Source: JANYCO01 sp964437245
Lineage (GTDB): Bacteria; Bacteroidota; Bacteroidia; Cytophagales; Cytophagaceae
DNA length: 64,000 nucleotides
Direction: 5' to 3'
NCBI GenBank assembly: GCA_964437245.1
Contig: CAYTGJ010000001.1
Span: forward strand, 25,698 to 89,697
Shown: piece by piece, positions 54,607 through 63,352 of the stretch
How positions within the stretch are numbered: the stretch's first letter is position 1
Layout: every line of letters starts with the position of its first letter
Notes under the pieces: generated by a model
Told to the model about the DNA's origin: nothing
The model's input: the letters and a program-made list of their open reading frames with translations, nothing else
Database searches by the model: none
Position numbers and translations under genes: made by a program

Positions 54607-54815
54607 CTTAGAATTGGGTATCCATCCGGGAATGGTATTAAATTAAGCCGGGGCATTCAAATCTTGTTAATTATGGTGGTAAGCAACACAATCTGTAACC
54701 GGAACTGTTCTTGAGATATCTACTATTATTTTTCCAGTTTTTACCCGGAATTACTTTGTTAAGTAATTAAAAACAAAACACGTTTCTCTTTCACCCTCCG
54801 AAATTCTTTAGAATC

Positions 54816-55039
54816 GTCAAAAACCCCTAATTATACAATCCCTGCCACTATTTTATTGCTGGTCTGATTTTACCTTTTCTATACTTCGGATTGTACTATT
54901 ATATATAAATAGTTGTTAAAATATGGCTAAAAAAATTTGACTTTGTACTTTTCTAATAATAAAAAGCAATAGTATTCAAATCTTTTGTGGAAAAAATTCA
55001 TTTTAAAAATAATTTAAGTTAAATTTGTCAAAAACCCCT
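54816..55039 (+). promoter_or_regulatory. Repeated 13-mer upstream of gltB
   Basis: GTCAAAAACCCCT occurs at 54816-54828 and again at 55027-55039, the second 16 bases before the -7 box. It may be a regulator site for the glutamate synthase operon. Confidence 0.4.
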
Positions 55040-55055
55040 TTTTACAAAAGTAGCA

Positions 55056-55063
55056 TACTTTTG
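55056..55063 (+). promoter_or_regulatory. -7 box of gltBD
   Basis: TACTTTTG fits TAnnTTTG, 68 bases before the ATG at 55132. No TTG at the usual distance; the nearest TTTG is at 55024. Confidence 0.5.
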
Positions 55064-55131
55064 ATGGAGTTATTGTTAAGTTTTAATTACCAGAATAATA
55101 GTATTCGGGTTCAAGAAAAAATTAAAAGTCG

Positions 55132-58100
55132 ATGAAGGAAAAAGAGAATCAAGGGTTGTACGATGCCAGTTTTGAAAAAGACTCCTGCGGCATCGGTTTC
55201 GTTGCCAATTTAAAAGGCAGAAAATCTCACGATATTATAGACAAAGCCCTTACGATGCTCGAACACATGGAGCACCGCGGTGCCTGCGGATGTGAATCCA
55301 CTACAGGTGACGGTGCAGGAATCCTGATCCAGGTTCCTCATGAGTTCTTCGTAGACGAATGTCTGAAAATCGGGATTAAACTTCCTGCATTCGGAAGTTA
55401 TGGCGTAGGGATCGTATTTTTTCCCAAAAATGAGAAACTACGCGAAGAATGCAGAGAGATCCTTAACCGGAACATTGAGAAATTAGGAATGAAACTTTTA
55501 GGATACCGCAAGGTGCCTACGTTCCAGGGAGATGTCGGACCTAGCGCCTTAGCTGTAGAACCTGTGATGGAGCAGATCTTCATCAAAAGGCCGGACAGCA
55601 TCTCGGATCCGGACGAATTTGAAAGAAAGCTCTTCGTGTTCAGAAATTACAGTACCAGAATCATCCGAGAAACCTACCACCTACAATTCCCAGACATCAA
55701 CAACCTTTTTCACATCGTAAGCTTATCCTACAAAACTATTATTTATAAAGGACAGTTTACAACCTGGCAGGTACGTCAGTATTTCCCGGATCTTCAGCAA
55801 AAACAAAATGTATCTGCCCTTGCGGTAGTACACTCCCGTTTTTCTACCAACACATTCCCGGCATACCGTCTGGCTCAGCCGTTCCGCTACATCGCCCACA
55901 ATGGAGAAATCAATACCCTTAGAGGTAACCTGAACTGGATGGTGGCACAGGAAGCGAGCTTCGAATCAAAGTATTTTACCAAGGAAGAAATGGAAATGGT
56001 ATTGCCGCTCTGCGATCCTACTGCTTCCGATTCTGCCAACCTTGATAACGCCATAGAATTACTCGCTCTAAGCGGACGTTCGTTGCCTCATGTAATGATG
56101 ATGCTTGTACCCGAAGCATGGGACGGCAACAAAGATATGGGCGGAACGAAAAAAGCCTTCTATGAATACCATGCTGCTCTGATCGAGCCATGGGATGGTC
56201 CTGCTTCCATCTCCTTTACCGATGGAAAAATAGTAGGTGCTACCCTTGACAGAAACGGGCTAAGACCTTCCCGTTATGTAGTAACAGACGATGATCTGGT
56301 GATCATGGCTTCCGAAACCGGAGTAATCGAAGTAGACCAGTCAAAAGTAGTAACCAAAGGCCGTCTGCAACCAGGTAAAATGTTTGTAGCAGACCTCGAA
56401 CAAGGAAGGATCATTTCTGACGAAGAGCTGAAAGAACAGATCTGTAGCAGCAAACCTTACCAAACATGGCTGGAAAAGAATAAAATCCGGATGAAAGATA
56501 TTCCGGAGCCTGCTTTCAAATGGGAACAGCCTGACGAGAAAACACTTCTTAAAAAACAACAATGCTTTGGCTATTCCAGTGAAGATCTTAAAATGATCGT
56601 TTCTGAAATGGCAGAAACCGGAAAAGAACCATTAGGCTCGATGGGTACCGACAGTCCGCTGTCCATCCTTTCCGATCAGGCCCAGCATCTTTCTAATTAT
56701 TTCAAACAATTATTCGCTCAGGTAACCAACCCTCCGATCGACCCGATCAGAGAGCGTATGGTTATGTCGCTCGTTTCTTATGTAGGCGGTTCATTAAACC
56801 TGCTGGAAGAAAGCCCGGAGCACTGTCGTGTAGTAGAACTACATCAGCCGATCCTGGCCAACAAAGACCTTGAAAAACTGCGTCATCTGGATCAGAAGCA
56901 TTTCCAGACCAAACATATTGACGTTTATTTCAACGCCGACGGCAAACCGGGAAGTCTTGAAAAAGCACTGAAAAGAACCTGTCAGTACGCTTCCGATGCC
57001 GTAAATGACGGATATTCGATCATCCTTCTTTCCGACCGGAAAGTAGACAGCGGACACGCTCCTATCCCAACTCTTCTCGCTACTGCTGCGGTACACCATC
57101 ACCTGATCCGTGAAGGACAAAGAGGTAAAGTAGGACTGGTCGTAGAAGCCGGTGATGCCTGGGAAGTACATCACTTCGCTACACTGATCGCCTTTGGCGC
57201 TTCTGCGGTAAACCCGTATCTGGCCTTTGAAACGATCGTAGGCTTGAAGAAAGAAGGCATTATCAAAGCCGATCTTACCGAAGACAAATTATTCTACAAT
57301 TATATCAAGTCGATCAACGACGGATTGCTGAAAGTATTCTCTAAAATGGGGATCTCTACACTGCAATCCTACCAGGGAGCCCAGATCTTCGAAGCACTGG
57401 GGATCTCTAAAAAGGTAATCGATAAATACTTCACCAATACGGTATCCCGTATCGAGGGTCTTGACCTGGACGGTATTGCCAAAGAAGCCCTTATCAAGCA
57501 CAAACTGGCATTCCCTGAGGTGGAAGTACCCAATCCGAAACTTGAAGTAGGAGGAATCTATCAATGGAAAAGACGTGGTGAATTTCACCTCTTCAATCCG
57601 CAAACAATTCACCTTCTTCAGCAATCTACCCGGACCAACGATTTCAATGTATTTAAAAAGTACTCAAAACTCATCAACGACCAGACGCAAAAAGCTGCTA
57701 CGCTGAGAGGGTTGCTGAAGTTCAAATCCGTAGGGGAACCGATTCCTTTGGAAGAGGTAGAACCGATCGAAGGTATTTTGAAACGTTTTGCAACCGGAGC
57801 AATGTCCTTCGGTTCGATCTCACACGAAGCGCACTCTACCCTGGCGATCGCCATGAACCGTATCGGTGGTAAATCCAACTGCGGTGAAGGAGGAGAAGAC
57901 GAAATTCGTTTCGAACCGCTTCCAAACGGTGATCTGATGCGTTCTGCGATCAAGCAGGTAGCATCCGGACGTTTTGGAGTGACCAGCTACTACCTGGCAA
58001 ACGCAGACGAATTACAAATTAAAATGGCACAGGGAGCCAAGCCTGGAGAAGGCGGGCAGCTTCCCGGACATAAAGTGGATGACTGGATCGGACGTGTACG

Positions 58101-59682
58101 TCACTCTACTCCAGGGGTGGGATTGATCTCTCCTCCTCCGCACCATGATATCTATTCGATCGAAGACCTTGCTCAATTGATCTTTGATCTGAAAAACGCC
58201 AACCCGAAAGCACGTATCAACGTGAAACTGGTTTCCGAAGCAGGGGTGGGTACAGTAGCAGCGGGTGTGGCGAAAGCTCACTCAGATGTAGTACTCGTAT
58301 CCGGGTTTGACGGTGGTACCGGAGCTTCTCCTGTCAGTTCGATCAAACATGCTGGTCTTCCCTGGGAACTTGGAGTGGCAGAGGCACATCAGACACTTGT
58401 AAAAAATAAACTGAGAAGCCGTATCGTGCTTCAGGCCGACGGTCAGATGAAGACTGGCCGAGACCTGGCGATCGCAGCTTTATTAGGTGCGGAAGAATTC
58501 GGAGTGGCTACTGCTGCATTGGTGGCTTCCGGCTGTATCATGATGCGTAAGTGTCACCTGAATACCTGTCCGGTAGGGGTAGCTACTCAAAACAAAGAAT
58601 TAAGAGCGCTCTTTACCGGTAAACCGGAACATGTGGTGAACCTGTTCCACTTCCTGGCCACTGAACTGAGAGAGATCATGGCAGAGCTGGGATTCCGTAA
58701 GCTCACCGAAATGGTCGGAAGAGTGGATATGCTGGAAATGAGAGAGGACATCAATTTCTGGAAACATAAGTCCATTGATCTGAGCAAAGTATTGTTCAAA
58801 GCTCCTGCTGAACCAGGGGTAGGACTCTACAAATCAGAAGAGCAAGACCATGGCATTGATTCGATCTTGGACCACACACTGATCGAAATGGCAAAATCTG
58901 CCCTGGAGAAGAAAGAAAAAGTGTACAAAGAATTTAAGATCAATAACCTGAACCGTTCGGCCGGAACGATGTTGTCTTACGAGGTTTCCAAGAAACACAA
59001 GGGAGAAGGCTTGCCGGAAGATACGATTCACTATAAGTTCACCGGATCAGCCGGGCAAAGCTTTGGTACGTTCTGCGCACCAGGGATCAAGTTTGAGCTG
59101 GAAGGGGAAGCAAACGACTACTTCGGAAAAGGATTGTCGGGTGCCAAACTGATCCTGTATCCTTCCAAAGAATCGAAGTTTGATGCAAAATCAAATATTA
59201 TCGTAGGTAACACCGCCTTCTACGGAGCAACTAACGGAGAAGCTTATATCCGCGGACAAGCGGGAGAACGTTTTTGTGTACGTAACTCCGGAGCAAAAGC
59301 AGTAGTAGAAGGAGTAGGCGACCACGGTTGCGAATACATGACCGGAGGGATCGCCGTAATTCTGGGTGAGACCGGAAGAAACTTCGCTGCAGGGATGAGT
59401 GGTGGTATTGCCTATGTTTATAATCCTAACAAAACATTTGAAGCGCACTGCAACATGGAGATGATCGCATTTGATCCTATGGAGCAGGAGGATATCGATA
59501 CACTGAAGAAACTGATTCAAAATCACTTCGACTTCACGAAGAGTGATGTAGCAGAGCTGATTTTGAAAGATTGGGATAACCAATTGAAAAACTTCGTGAA
59601 AGTAATGCCGACCGACTATAAAGCGGTTCTATTGAAAAGAAAACAACAATCTGAAAACAAGGGGGTATTAGTAAATGGGTAA
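55132..59682 (+). CDS. gltB: Glutamate synthase large subunit
   Basis: 1516 residues, the usual length of bacterial GltB. It begins with a short propeptide, and the class II glutamine amidotransferase nucleophile is Cys19 (in KDSCGIGFVA). The central and FMN-binding domains follow, with PGEGGQLPGHKV and the TPGVGLISPPPHHDIYS stretch. The 3Fe-4S cluster cysteines lie in CIMMRKCHLNTCPVG. The GXGXG-type C-terminal domain ends the protein. It makes glutamate from glutamine and 2-oxoglutarate. The stop overlaps the start of gltD by 8 bases, so the two subunits are translationally coupled. Confidence 0.97.
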   Translation: MKEKENQGLYDASFEKDSCGIGFVANLKGRKSHDIIDKALTMLEHMEHRGACGCESTTGDGAGILIQVPHEFFVDECLKIGIKLPAFGSYGVGIVFFPKNEKLREECREILNRNIEKLGMKLLGYRKVPTFQGDVGPSALAVEPVMEQIFIKRPDSISDPDEFERKLFVFRNYSTRIIRETYHLQFPDINNLFHIVSLSYKTIIYKGQFTTWQVRQYFPDLQQKQNVSALAVVHSRFSTNTFPAYRLAQPFRYIAHNGEINTLRGNLNWMVAQEASFESKYFTKEEMEMVLPLCDPTASDSANLDNAIELLALSGRSLPHVMMMLVPEAWDGNKDMGGTKKAFYEYHAALIEPWDGPASISFTDGKIVGATLDRNGLRPSRYVVTDDDLVIMASETGVIEVDQSKVVTKGRLQPGKMFVADLEQGRIISDEELKEQICSSKPYQTWLEKNKIRMKDIPEPAFKWEQPDEKTLLKKQQCFGYSSEDLKMIVSEMAETGKEPLGSMGTDSPLSILSDQAQHLSNYFKQLFAQVTNPPIDPIRERMVMSLVSYVGGSLNLLEESPEHCRVVELHQPILANKDLEKLRHLDQKHFQTKHIDVYFNADGKPGSLEKALKRTCQYASDAVNDGYSIILLSDRKVDSGHAPIPTLLATAAVHHHLIREGQRGKVGLVVEAGDAWEVHHFATLIAFGASAVNPYLAFETIVGLKKEGIIKADLTEDKLFYNYIKSINDGLLKVFSKMGISTLQSYQGAQIFEALGISKKVIDKYFTNTVSRIEGLDLDGIAKEALIKHKLAFPEVEVPNPKLEVGGIYQWKRRGEFHLFNPQTIHLLQQSTRTNDFNVFKKYSKLINDQTQKAATLRGLLKFKSVGEPIPLEEVEPIEGILKRFATGAMSFGSISHEAHSTLAIAMNRIGGKSNCGEGGEDEIRFEPLPNGDLMRSAIKQVASGRFGVTSYYLANADELQIKMAQGAKPGEGGQLPGHKVDDWIGRVRHSTPGVGLISPPPHHDIYSIEDLAQLIFDLKNANPKARINVKLVSEAGVGTVAAGVAKAHSDVVLVSGFDGGTGASPVSSIKHAGLPWELGVAEAHQTLVKNKLRSRIVLQADGQMKTGRDLAIAALLGAEEFGVATAALVASGCIMMRKCHLNTCPVGVATQNKELRALFTGKPEHVVNLFHFLATELREIMAELGFRKLTEMVGRVDMLEMREDINFWKHKSIDLSKVLFKAPAEPGVGLYKSEEQDHGIDSILDHTLIEMAKSALEKKEKVYKEFKINNLNRSAGTMLSYEVSKKHKGEGLPEDTIHYKFTGSAGQSFGTFCAPGIKFELEGEANDYFGKGLSGAKLILYPSKESKFDAKSNIIVGNTAFYGATNGEAYIRGQAGERFCVRNSGAKAVVEGVGDHGCEYMTGGIAVILGETGRNFAAGMSGGIAYVYNPNKTFEAHCNMEMIAFDPMEQEDIDTLKKLIQNHFDFTKSDVAELILKDWDNQLKNFVKVMPTDYKAVLLKRKQQSENKGVLVNG

Positions 59683-61177
59683 ACCGACTGGATTTCTGGA
59701 ATTTGGCAGAGAATTGCCGAAAAAGACTGACCCGAAAGAGCGGGTGAAAAATTACAACGAGTTTGTAAAAGAGTTTAAAACAGAAGAAGTGGAGCAACAG
59801 GCTGCACGCTGCATGAATTGTGGTGTTCCGTTCTGTCACAGTGGTTGTCCGCTGGGCAATATCATTCCTGAATTCAACGATGCCGTGTACGAAGGCAACT
59901 GGGAAGAGGCGGCAGAAATACTTCTTTCTACCAACAACTTCCCTGAGTTTACCGGAAGGATCTGTCCTGCACCATGTGAGTCTGCCTGTGTACTGGGGAT
60001 CAACAAGCCTCCGGTGACGATCGAAGAGATCGAAAAGAACATCATTGAAACAGCTTTCCGCAAAGGATATATCAAACCTACCCCTCCGGCTGTCAGAACC
60101 GGTAAAACGGTAGCCGTAATCGGTGGTGGCCCTGCAGGAATGGCAACTGCCGCACAGCTCAACAAAGCTGGTCATACGGTGACGGTGTTTGAGCGGGCAG
60201 ATGAAATAGGAGGACTGCTGCGTTATGGTATTCCGGATTTCAAACTGGAAAAAACGGTAATAGAGCGTCGTGTGAAGCTGATGGAAGAAGAGGGCATTAC
60301 CTTTAAAACCAATGCAAACGTAGGGGTGAACGTGAAAGTAAAAGAATTGCTGAGCAACTTTGATGCAATCGTACTGACAGGAGGCTCCACGACTCCGAGA
60401 GACCTTCCGATCCCGGGCAGAAACCTGAAAGGCGTACACTTTGCAATGGAGTTCCTGAGCCAGCAGAATAAGCGTGTTTCCAACAAAGAAGTAAAGGTAG
60501 ATCATACCGGAAAAGAATATAAGAATGGTGAACTTCTGGCCACCGGCAGGAATGTACTGGTAATCGGTGGTGGTGATACCGGATCCGACTGTGTAGGTAC
60601 TTCCAACCGTCATGGGGCGAAGAGCATTACCCAGATTGAGCTGATGCCGAAGCCTCCGGGAGAAAGAGACAAAAGTACTCCATGGCCGAACTGGCCAATG
60701 ATGCTTCGTACTTCTTCTTCTCATGAAGAAGGTTGCGAAAGACAGTGGGCGATTGTAACTAAAGAGTTTATTGGCGATGCCGACGGCAATCTGACCGGTG
60801 TGAAAATGGCTGAAATGGGTTGGGTAACGACCGAAGAAGGCAAGCTTCCAAAATACCAGGAACTCGCAGGAACTGAAAAGGTAATTCCATGTGAACTGGC
60901 ATTGCTGGCCATGGGATTCCTTCATCCTCAGCACGAAGGAATGCTGAATGACCTGGGGGTAGAATATGACGACCGTGGCAACGTAAAAGCAAAAGACAAT
61001 TACCAGACGACGACAAATCCTAAGGTATTCACCGCCGGTGATATGCGCAGAGGTCAATCACTGGTAGTATGGGCAATTTCCGAAGGCCGCGAGTGCGCAC
61101 GCAATGTAGACATCTACCTGACAGGCGCTTCACAACTGGAGGCCAGAGATGCTGGTGTACTTCATTTAACAGCATAG
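59675..61177 (+). CDS. gltD: Glutamate synthase small subunit
   Basis: 500 residues. The N-terminal 4Fe-4S cysteines are in ARCMNCGVPFCHSGCP and GRICPAPCESACV. Two dinucleotide-binding motifs follow: GGGPAGMATA (FAD, about residue 148) and GGGDTGSDCV (NADPH, about residue 297). It passes electrons from NAD(P)H to the large subunit. Its ATG lies inside the last codons of gltB. The transcript ends in a clear terminator 29 bases after the stop. Confidence 0.97.
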   Translation: MGKPTGFLEFGRELPKKTDPKERVKNYNEFVKEFKTEEVEQQAARCMNCGVPFCHSGCPLGNIIPEFNDAVYEGNWEEAAEILLSTNNFPEFTGRICPAPCESACVLGINKPPVTIEEIEKNIIETAFRKGYIKPTPPAVRTGKTVAVIGGGPAGMATAAQLNKAGHTVTVFERADEIGGLLRYGIPDFKLEKTVIERRVKLMEEEGITFKTNANVGVNVKVKELLSNFDAIVLTGGSTTPRDLPIPGRNLKGVHFAMEFLSQQNKRVSNKEVKVDHTGKEYKNGELLATGRNVLVIGGGDTGSDCVGTSNRHGAKSITQIELMPKPPGERDKSTPWPNWPMMLRTSSSHEEGCERQWAIVTKEFIGDADGNLTGVKMAEMGWVTTEEGKLPKYQELAGTEKVIPCELALLAMGFLHPQHEGMLNDLGVEYDDRGNVKAKDNYQTTTNPKVFTAGDMRRGQSLVVWAISEGRECARNVDIYLTGASQLEARDAGVLHLTA

Positions 61178-61205
61178 CAGGAGCTGATAATACAGAAAAA
61201 CAAGA

Positions 61206-61235
61206 AACGCCTCACAGGAAACTGTGGGGCGTTTT
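61206..61235 (+). terminator. Intrinsic terminator of gltBD
   Basis: AACGCCTCACAG (61206-61217) pairs with CTGTGGGGCGTT (61222-61233), with one G-T pair, around GAAA. A T-run follows. Confidence 0.85.
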
Positions 61236-61355
61236 TGTGTAAAATAGCTAATGATGGTGAGATGGGAATATGTTCTGTGTGTCAGAAAATATTGGAGAGT
61301 ATATAAACGATCCGTTACATTTAACTCCACTTTAAATTATGAAATAAAACCACTG

Positions 61356-61949
61356 CTACAACCCTTTTTTCGTTTGTCGGAATTGTTTCGGTGTTAGTTT
61401 TTGTCCGGCAAATTCCGCTATTTCGTCAAGGCGATTTTGCCGGGTTTCGGGTCGTTTTGCAAGTACAAGCCAAGACAACATCATTTTTCTAACCGTTTTG
61501 CTTAACCCTAGAAAATAGTCCTTTGAACCTTTATGTTTGCTGAACGCTTTTTCTAAGTCTTTAGGTATAATCAGCTCTTCCACTTCGTCTAAAATTGTCC
61601 ACGAGCCGTTTTGTTTGGCGACTTCGATGCTTTCGTACCCTGCAGGTGTCATCAATCCGTTCTCAATAAGTTTCTGCACTTTTTCCTTATTGATCTTTGA
61701 CCAGGTGCTTTTTGGTTTTCGTTTGCTAAAAAACTGGTGAGATGTTTCTTTGTCTATCTTGATCTTCTTACTATCTATCCAACCGAAGCAAAGTGCGACC
61801 TCAACCGCTTCGCTCCAGGTGATCGAAGGTTTTTCTGATGATTTGGAATAAAAAACAAGCCATACAGATTGTTTTGAAAGATGGTTTTTCGCTAACCATT
61901 TTCTCCATTCTGTAAGGCTTGCCGGATAAAAATTTTCAGTTTCGTTCAT
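61356..61949 (-). CDS. YdeI/OmpD-associated family protein
   Basis: 197 residues, soluble. N-terminal block EWRKWLAKNHLSKQSVWLVFYSK, then SITWSEAVEVALCFGWIDSK, the signature of YdeI-type proteins, followed by the FSKRKPKSTWSKINKEKV stretch and a C-terminal helical region with RQNRLDEIAEFAGQKL. Homologues have been linked to bacteriocin or polymyxin tolerance in enterobacteria, but the role here is not known. It starts two bases after the stop of the RidA gene, so the two form one operon. Confidence 0.88.
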   Translation of the reverse strand: MNETENFYPASLTEWRKWLAKNHLSKQSVWLVFYSKSSEKPSITWSEAVEVALCFGWIDSKKIKIDKETSHQFFSKRKPKSTWSKINKEKVQKLIENGLMTPAGYESIEVAKQNGSWTILDEVEELIIPKDLEKAFSKHKGSKDYFLGLSKTVRKMMLSWLVLAKRPETRQNRLDEIAEFAGQKLTPKQFRQTKKGL

Positions 61950-61951
61950 TG

Positions 61952-62344
61952 CTACTTTACTACTGTTGCTTCAAGCTCTATGGTTAACGTTGCAAAAAGT
62001 TCTTTGACTCCGAGCAAGGTAGAGGCTTGTTTAATACCGTATTTTTGGATGAAAGGAACATAAACATCCATACAGGTCTGAAAAAACTCTTGTGTTGATG
62101 TCGTGTACACATTCAGTCTTACGATGTTCTTACATTCGTAACCGGCTTCATTTATCAGTTGCTCGAGGTTCTGAATGGTTTGGATAAGCTGCGAACGTAT
62201 ATCCGCGCTGCTTGGAACTCCGTTTGCATCAATGGCTACCTGTCCTGAACAGTAAAGTGTTCCTGCTACGTTTTTTACTTCTACCGCCTGTACAGAGTTT
62301 GTTTGTTCTCCCCAGGGCCAGGGATCAATTGTTCTTTTTTCCAT
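61952..62344 (-). CDS. RidA-family protein (YjgF/YER057c/UK114)
   Basis: 130 residues. It has the RidA fold blocks VAGTLYCSGQVAIDANG near the start, then RLNVYTTSTQEFFQTCMDVYVPFI, and ends STLLGVKELFATLTIELEATV. The last block lacks the Arg of the typical RidA active site (R-x-[TV]-x-x-V), so it may belong to a subfamily other than the deaminase RidA, which clears reactive imines or enamines. A -7 box on the minus strand (TACTTTTG, 62376-62383) lies 31 bases before the start codon. It is co-transcribed with YdeI. Confidence 0.85.
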   Translation of the reverse strand: MEKRTIDPWPWGEQTNSVQAVEVKNVAGTLYCSGQVAIDANGVPSSADIRSQLIQTIQNLEQLINEAGYECKNIVRLNVYTTSTQEFFQTCMDVYVPFIQKYGIKQASTLLGVKELFATLTIELEATVVK

Positions 62345-62375
62345 TTTAAAATTGTTTTACTTGTTAAACCGGAAG

Positions 62376-62383
62376 CAAAAGTA
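62376..62383 (-). promoter_or_regulatory. -7 box for the RidA-YdeI operon
   Basis: CAAAAGTA on the plus strand reads TACTTTTG on the minus strand. TTG lies 25 bases upstream of it, slightly beyond the usual range. Confidence 0.5.
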
Positions 62384-62424
62384 AAACGGGTAAATGACAG
62401 CGGTATGTCAAGGGTATGGGAAAA

Positions 62425-63114
62425 TTAGTGATACCTGTCAAAATATTCCTGCAGGGTCATTCCGTGTGGTTCAAACTTTTCGGTAAGTACTTCTAATTTT
62501 TTAATTCTGTCCAAACGGAAAAAACGAAACTCTTGTCGCAGCCGGCAGTAGGCGACCAATAACCAGTTTTCTGTGCTAAGTAATGCAAAAGGTTCAATCA
62601 GCCTGGTAGTGTTTTTGTCTTGCTCGCTGGTATATTCTATTTTTGTGAGATAAAAATTTGTCAAAGCAAACTGCAGATCTGATAAATTGTTGCTATTTCT
62701 TTCTCTGTTGATGTTTTGGGAAAACCGGGTTCTTTCGGCAAGTAAGTTGACTTTGTCTTTTATGCTGTATTTTAATACTGCCTTTATTTTTTCAATGGCT
62801 TCCGAATAGTCTTTGATAAAAGAAGAATCTTTGTTTTTAAGCACCAACTGTTCTGCAGTAATCAAGGCATTGGCCTGTGCTTCGGTAAACATTACAGGGG
62901 GGACGTTGTATCCTTCCATTAAGGTATACCCTTTCCCTTCTTCCGTGATAATCGGAACCCCCGACTGTTCCAGTGCCCTGATGTCCCTGTAAATTGTGCG
63001 GGCACTCACCGAAAATTTTTCTGCCAACCCTGTTGCCGTCAAAATCCGTTTCGTTTGCAACTGTGTCAGAATTGCAGCTAGTCGTGAAAGTCGTTTTGTT
63101 TCGTTGTCGTTCAT
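62425..63114 (-). CDS. HTH and WYL-domain transcriptional regulator (YafY type)
   Basis: 229 residues. An N-terminal winged helix (about 8-62: LAEKFSVSARTIYRDIRAL) is followed by a WYL domain (about 130-220: WLLVAYCRLRQEFRFFRLDRI), in which the sensor triad W-x-x appears as NWLLVAYC. WYL domains bind small ligands or nucleic acid. The gene sits just upstream of the RidA-YdeI operon on the same strand (80 bases) and may regulate it. The next region (63115-63352) holds nothing recognisable. Confidence 0.85.
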   Translation of the reverse strand: MNDNETKRLSRLAAILTQLQTKRILTATGLAEKFSVSARTIYRDIRALEQSGVPIITEEGKGYTLMEGYNVPPVMFTEAQANALITAEQLVLKNKDSSFIKDYSEAIEKIKAVLKYSIKDKVNLLAERTRFSQNINRERNSNNLSDLQFALTNFYLTKIEYTSEQDKNTTRLIEPFALLSTENWLLVAYCRLRQEFRFFRLDRIKKLEVLTEKFEPHGMTLQEYFDRYH

Positions 63115-63352
63115 TTGTTTGTGGCTTCGTACAATGTTTTAGTTAAAATAACGTATCATGATAGATCGTTTTCTCCCTGGAACAACAACCTCCCGCAGGT
63201 TATCAACTTATACTCTTTTATATCTGTTTTGGGAAAGACTGTTCTTTTCTGCATGTTATTCTATAAATCATCCAACAGACTTCTAATCCCTATTCCCATA
63301 AGCTAAAAAGCATACTGTAATATTCAACTTCAAAAAATATCACAAACAACTG

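Noticed and set aside
59534..61057. 507-codon open frame on the minus strand opposite gltD
   Set aside because: It is antisense to the well-conserved gltD gene, has no recognised domain or upstream element and an odd composition; it is a shadow of GltD codon bias.
63115..63306. 63-codon plus-strand frame between the WYL regulator and the membrane protein
   Set aside because: No start signal, promoter or domain; composition is like the AT-rich intergenic DNA around it.
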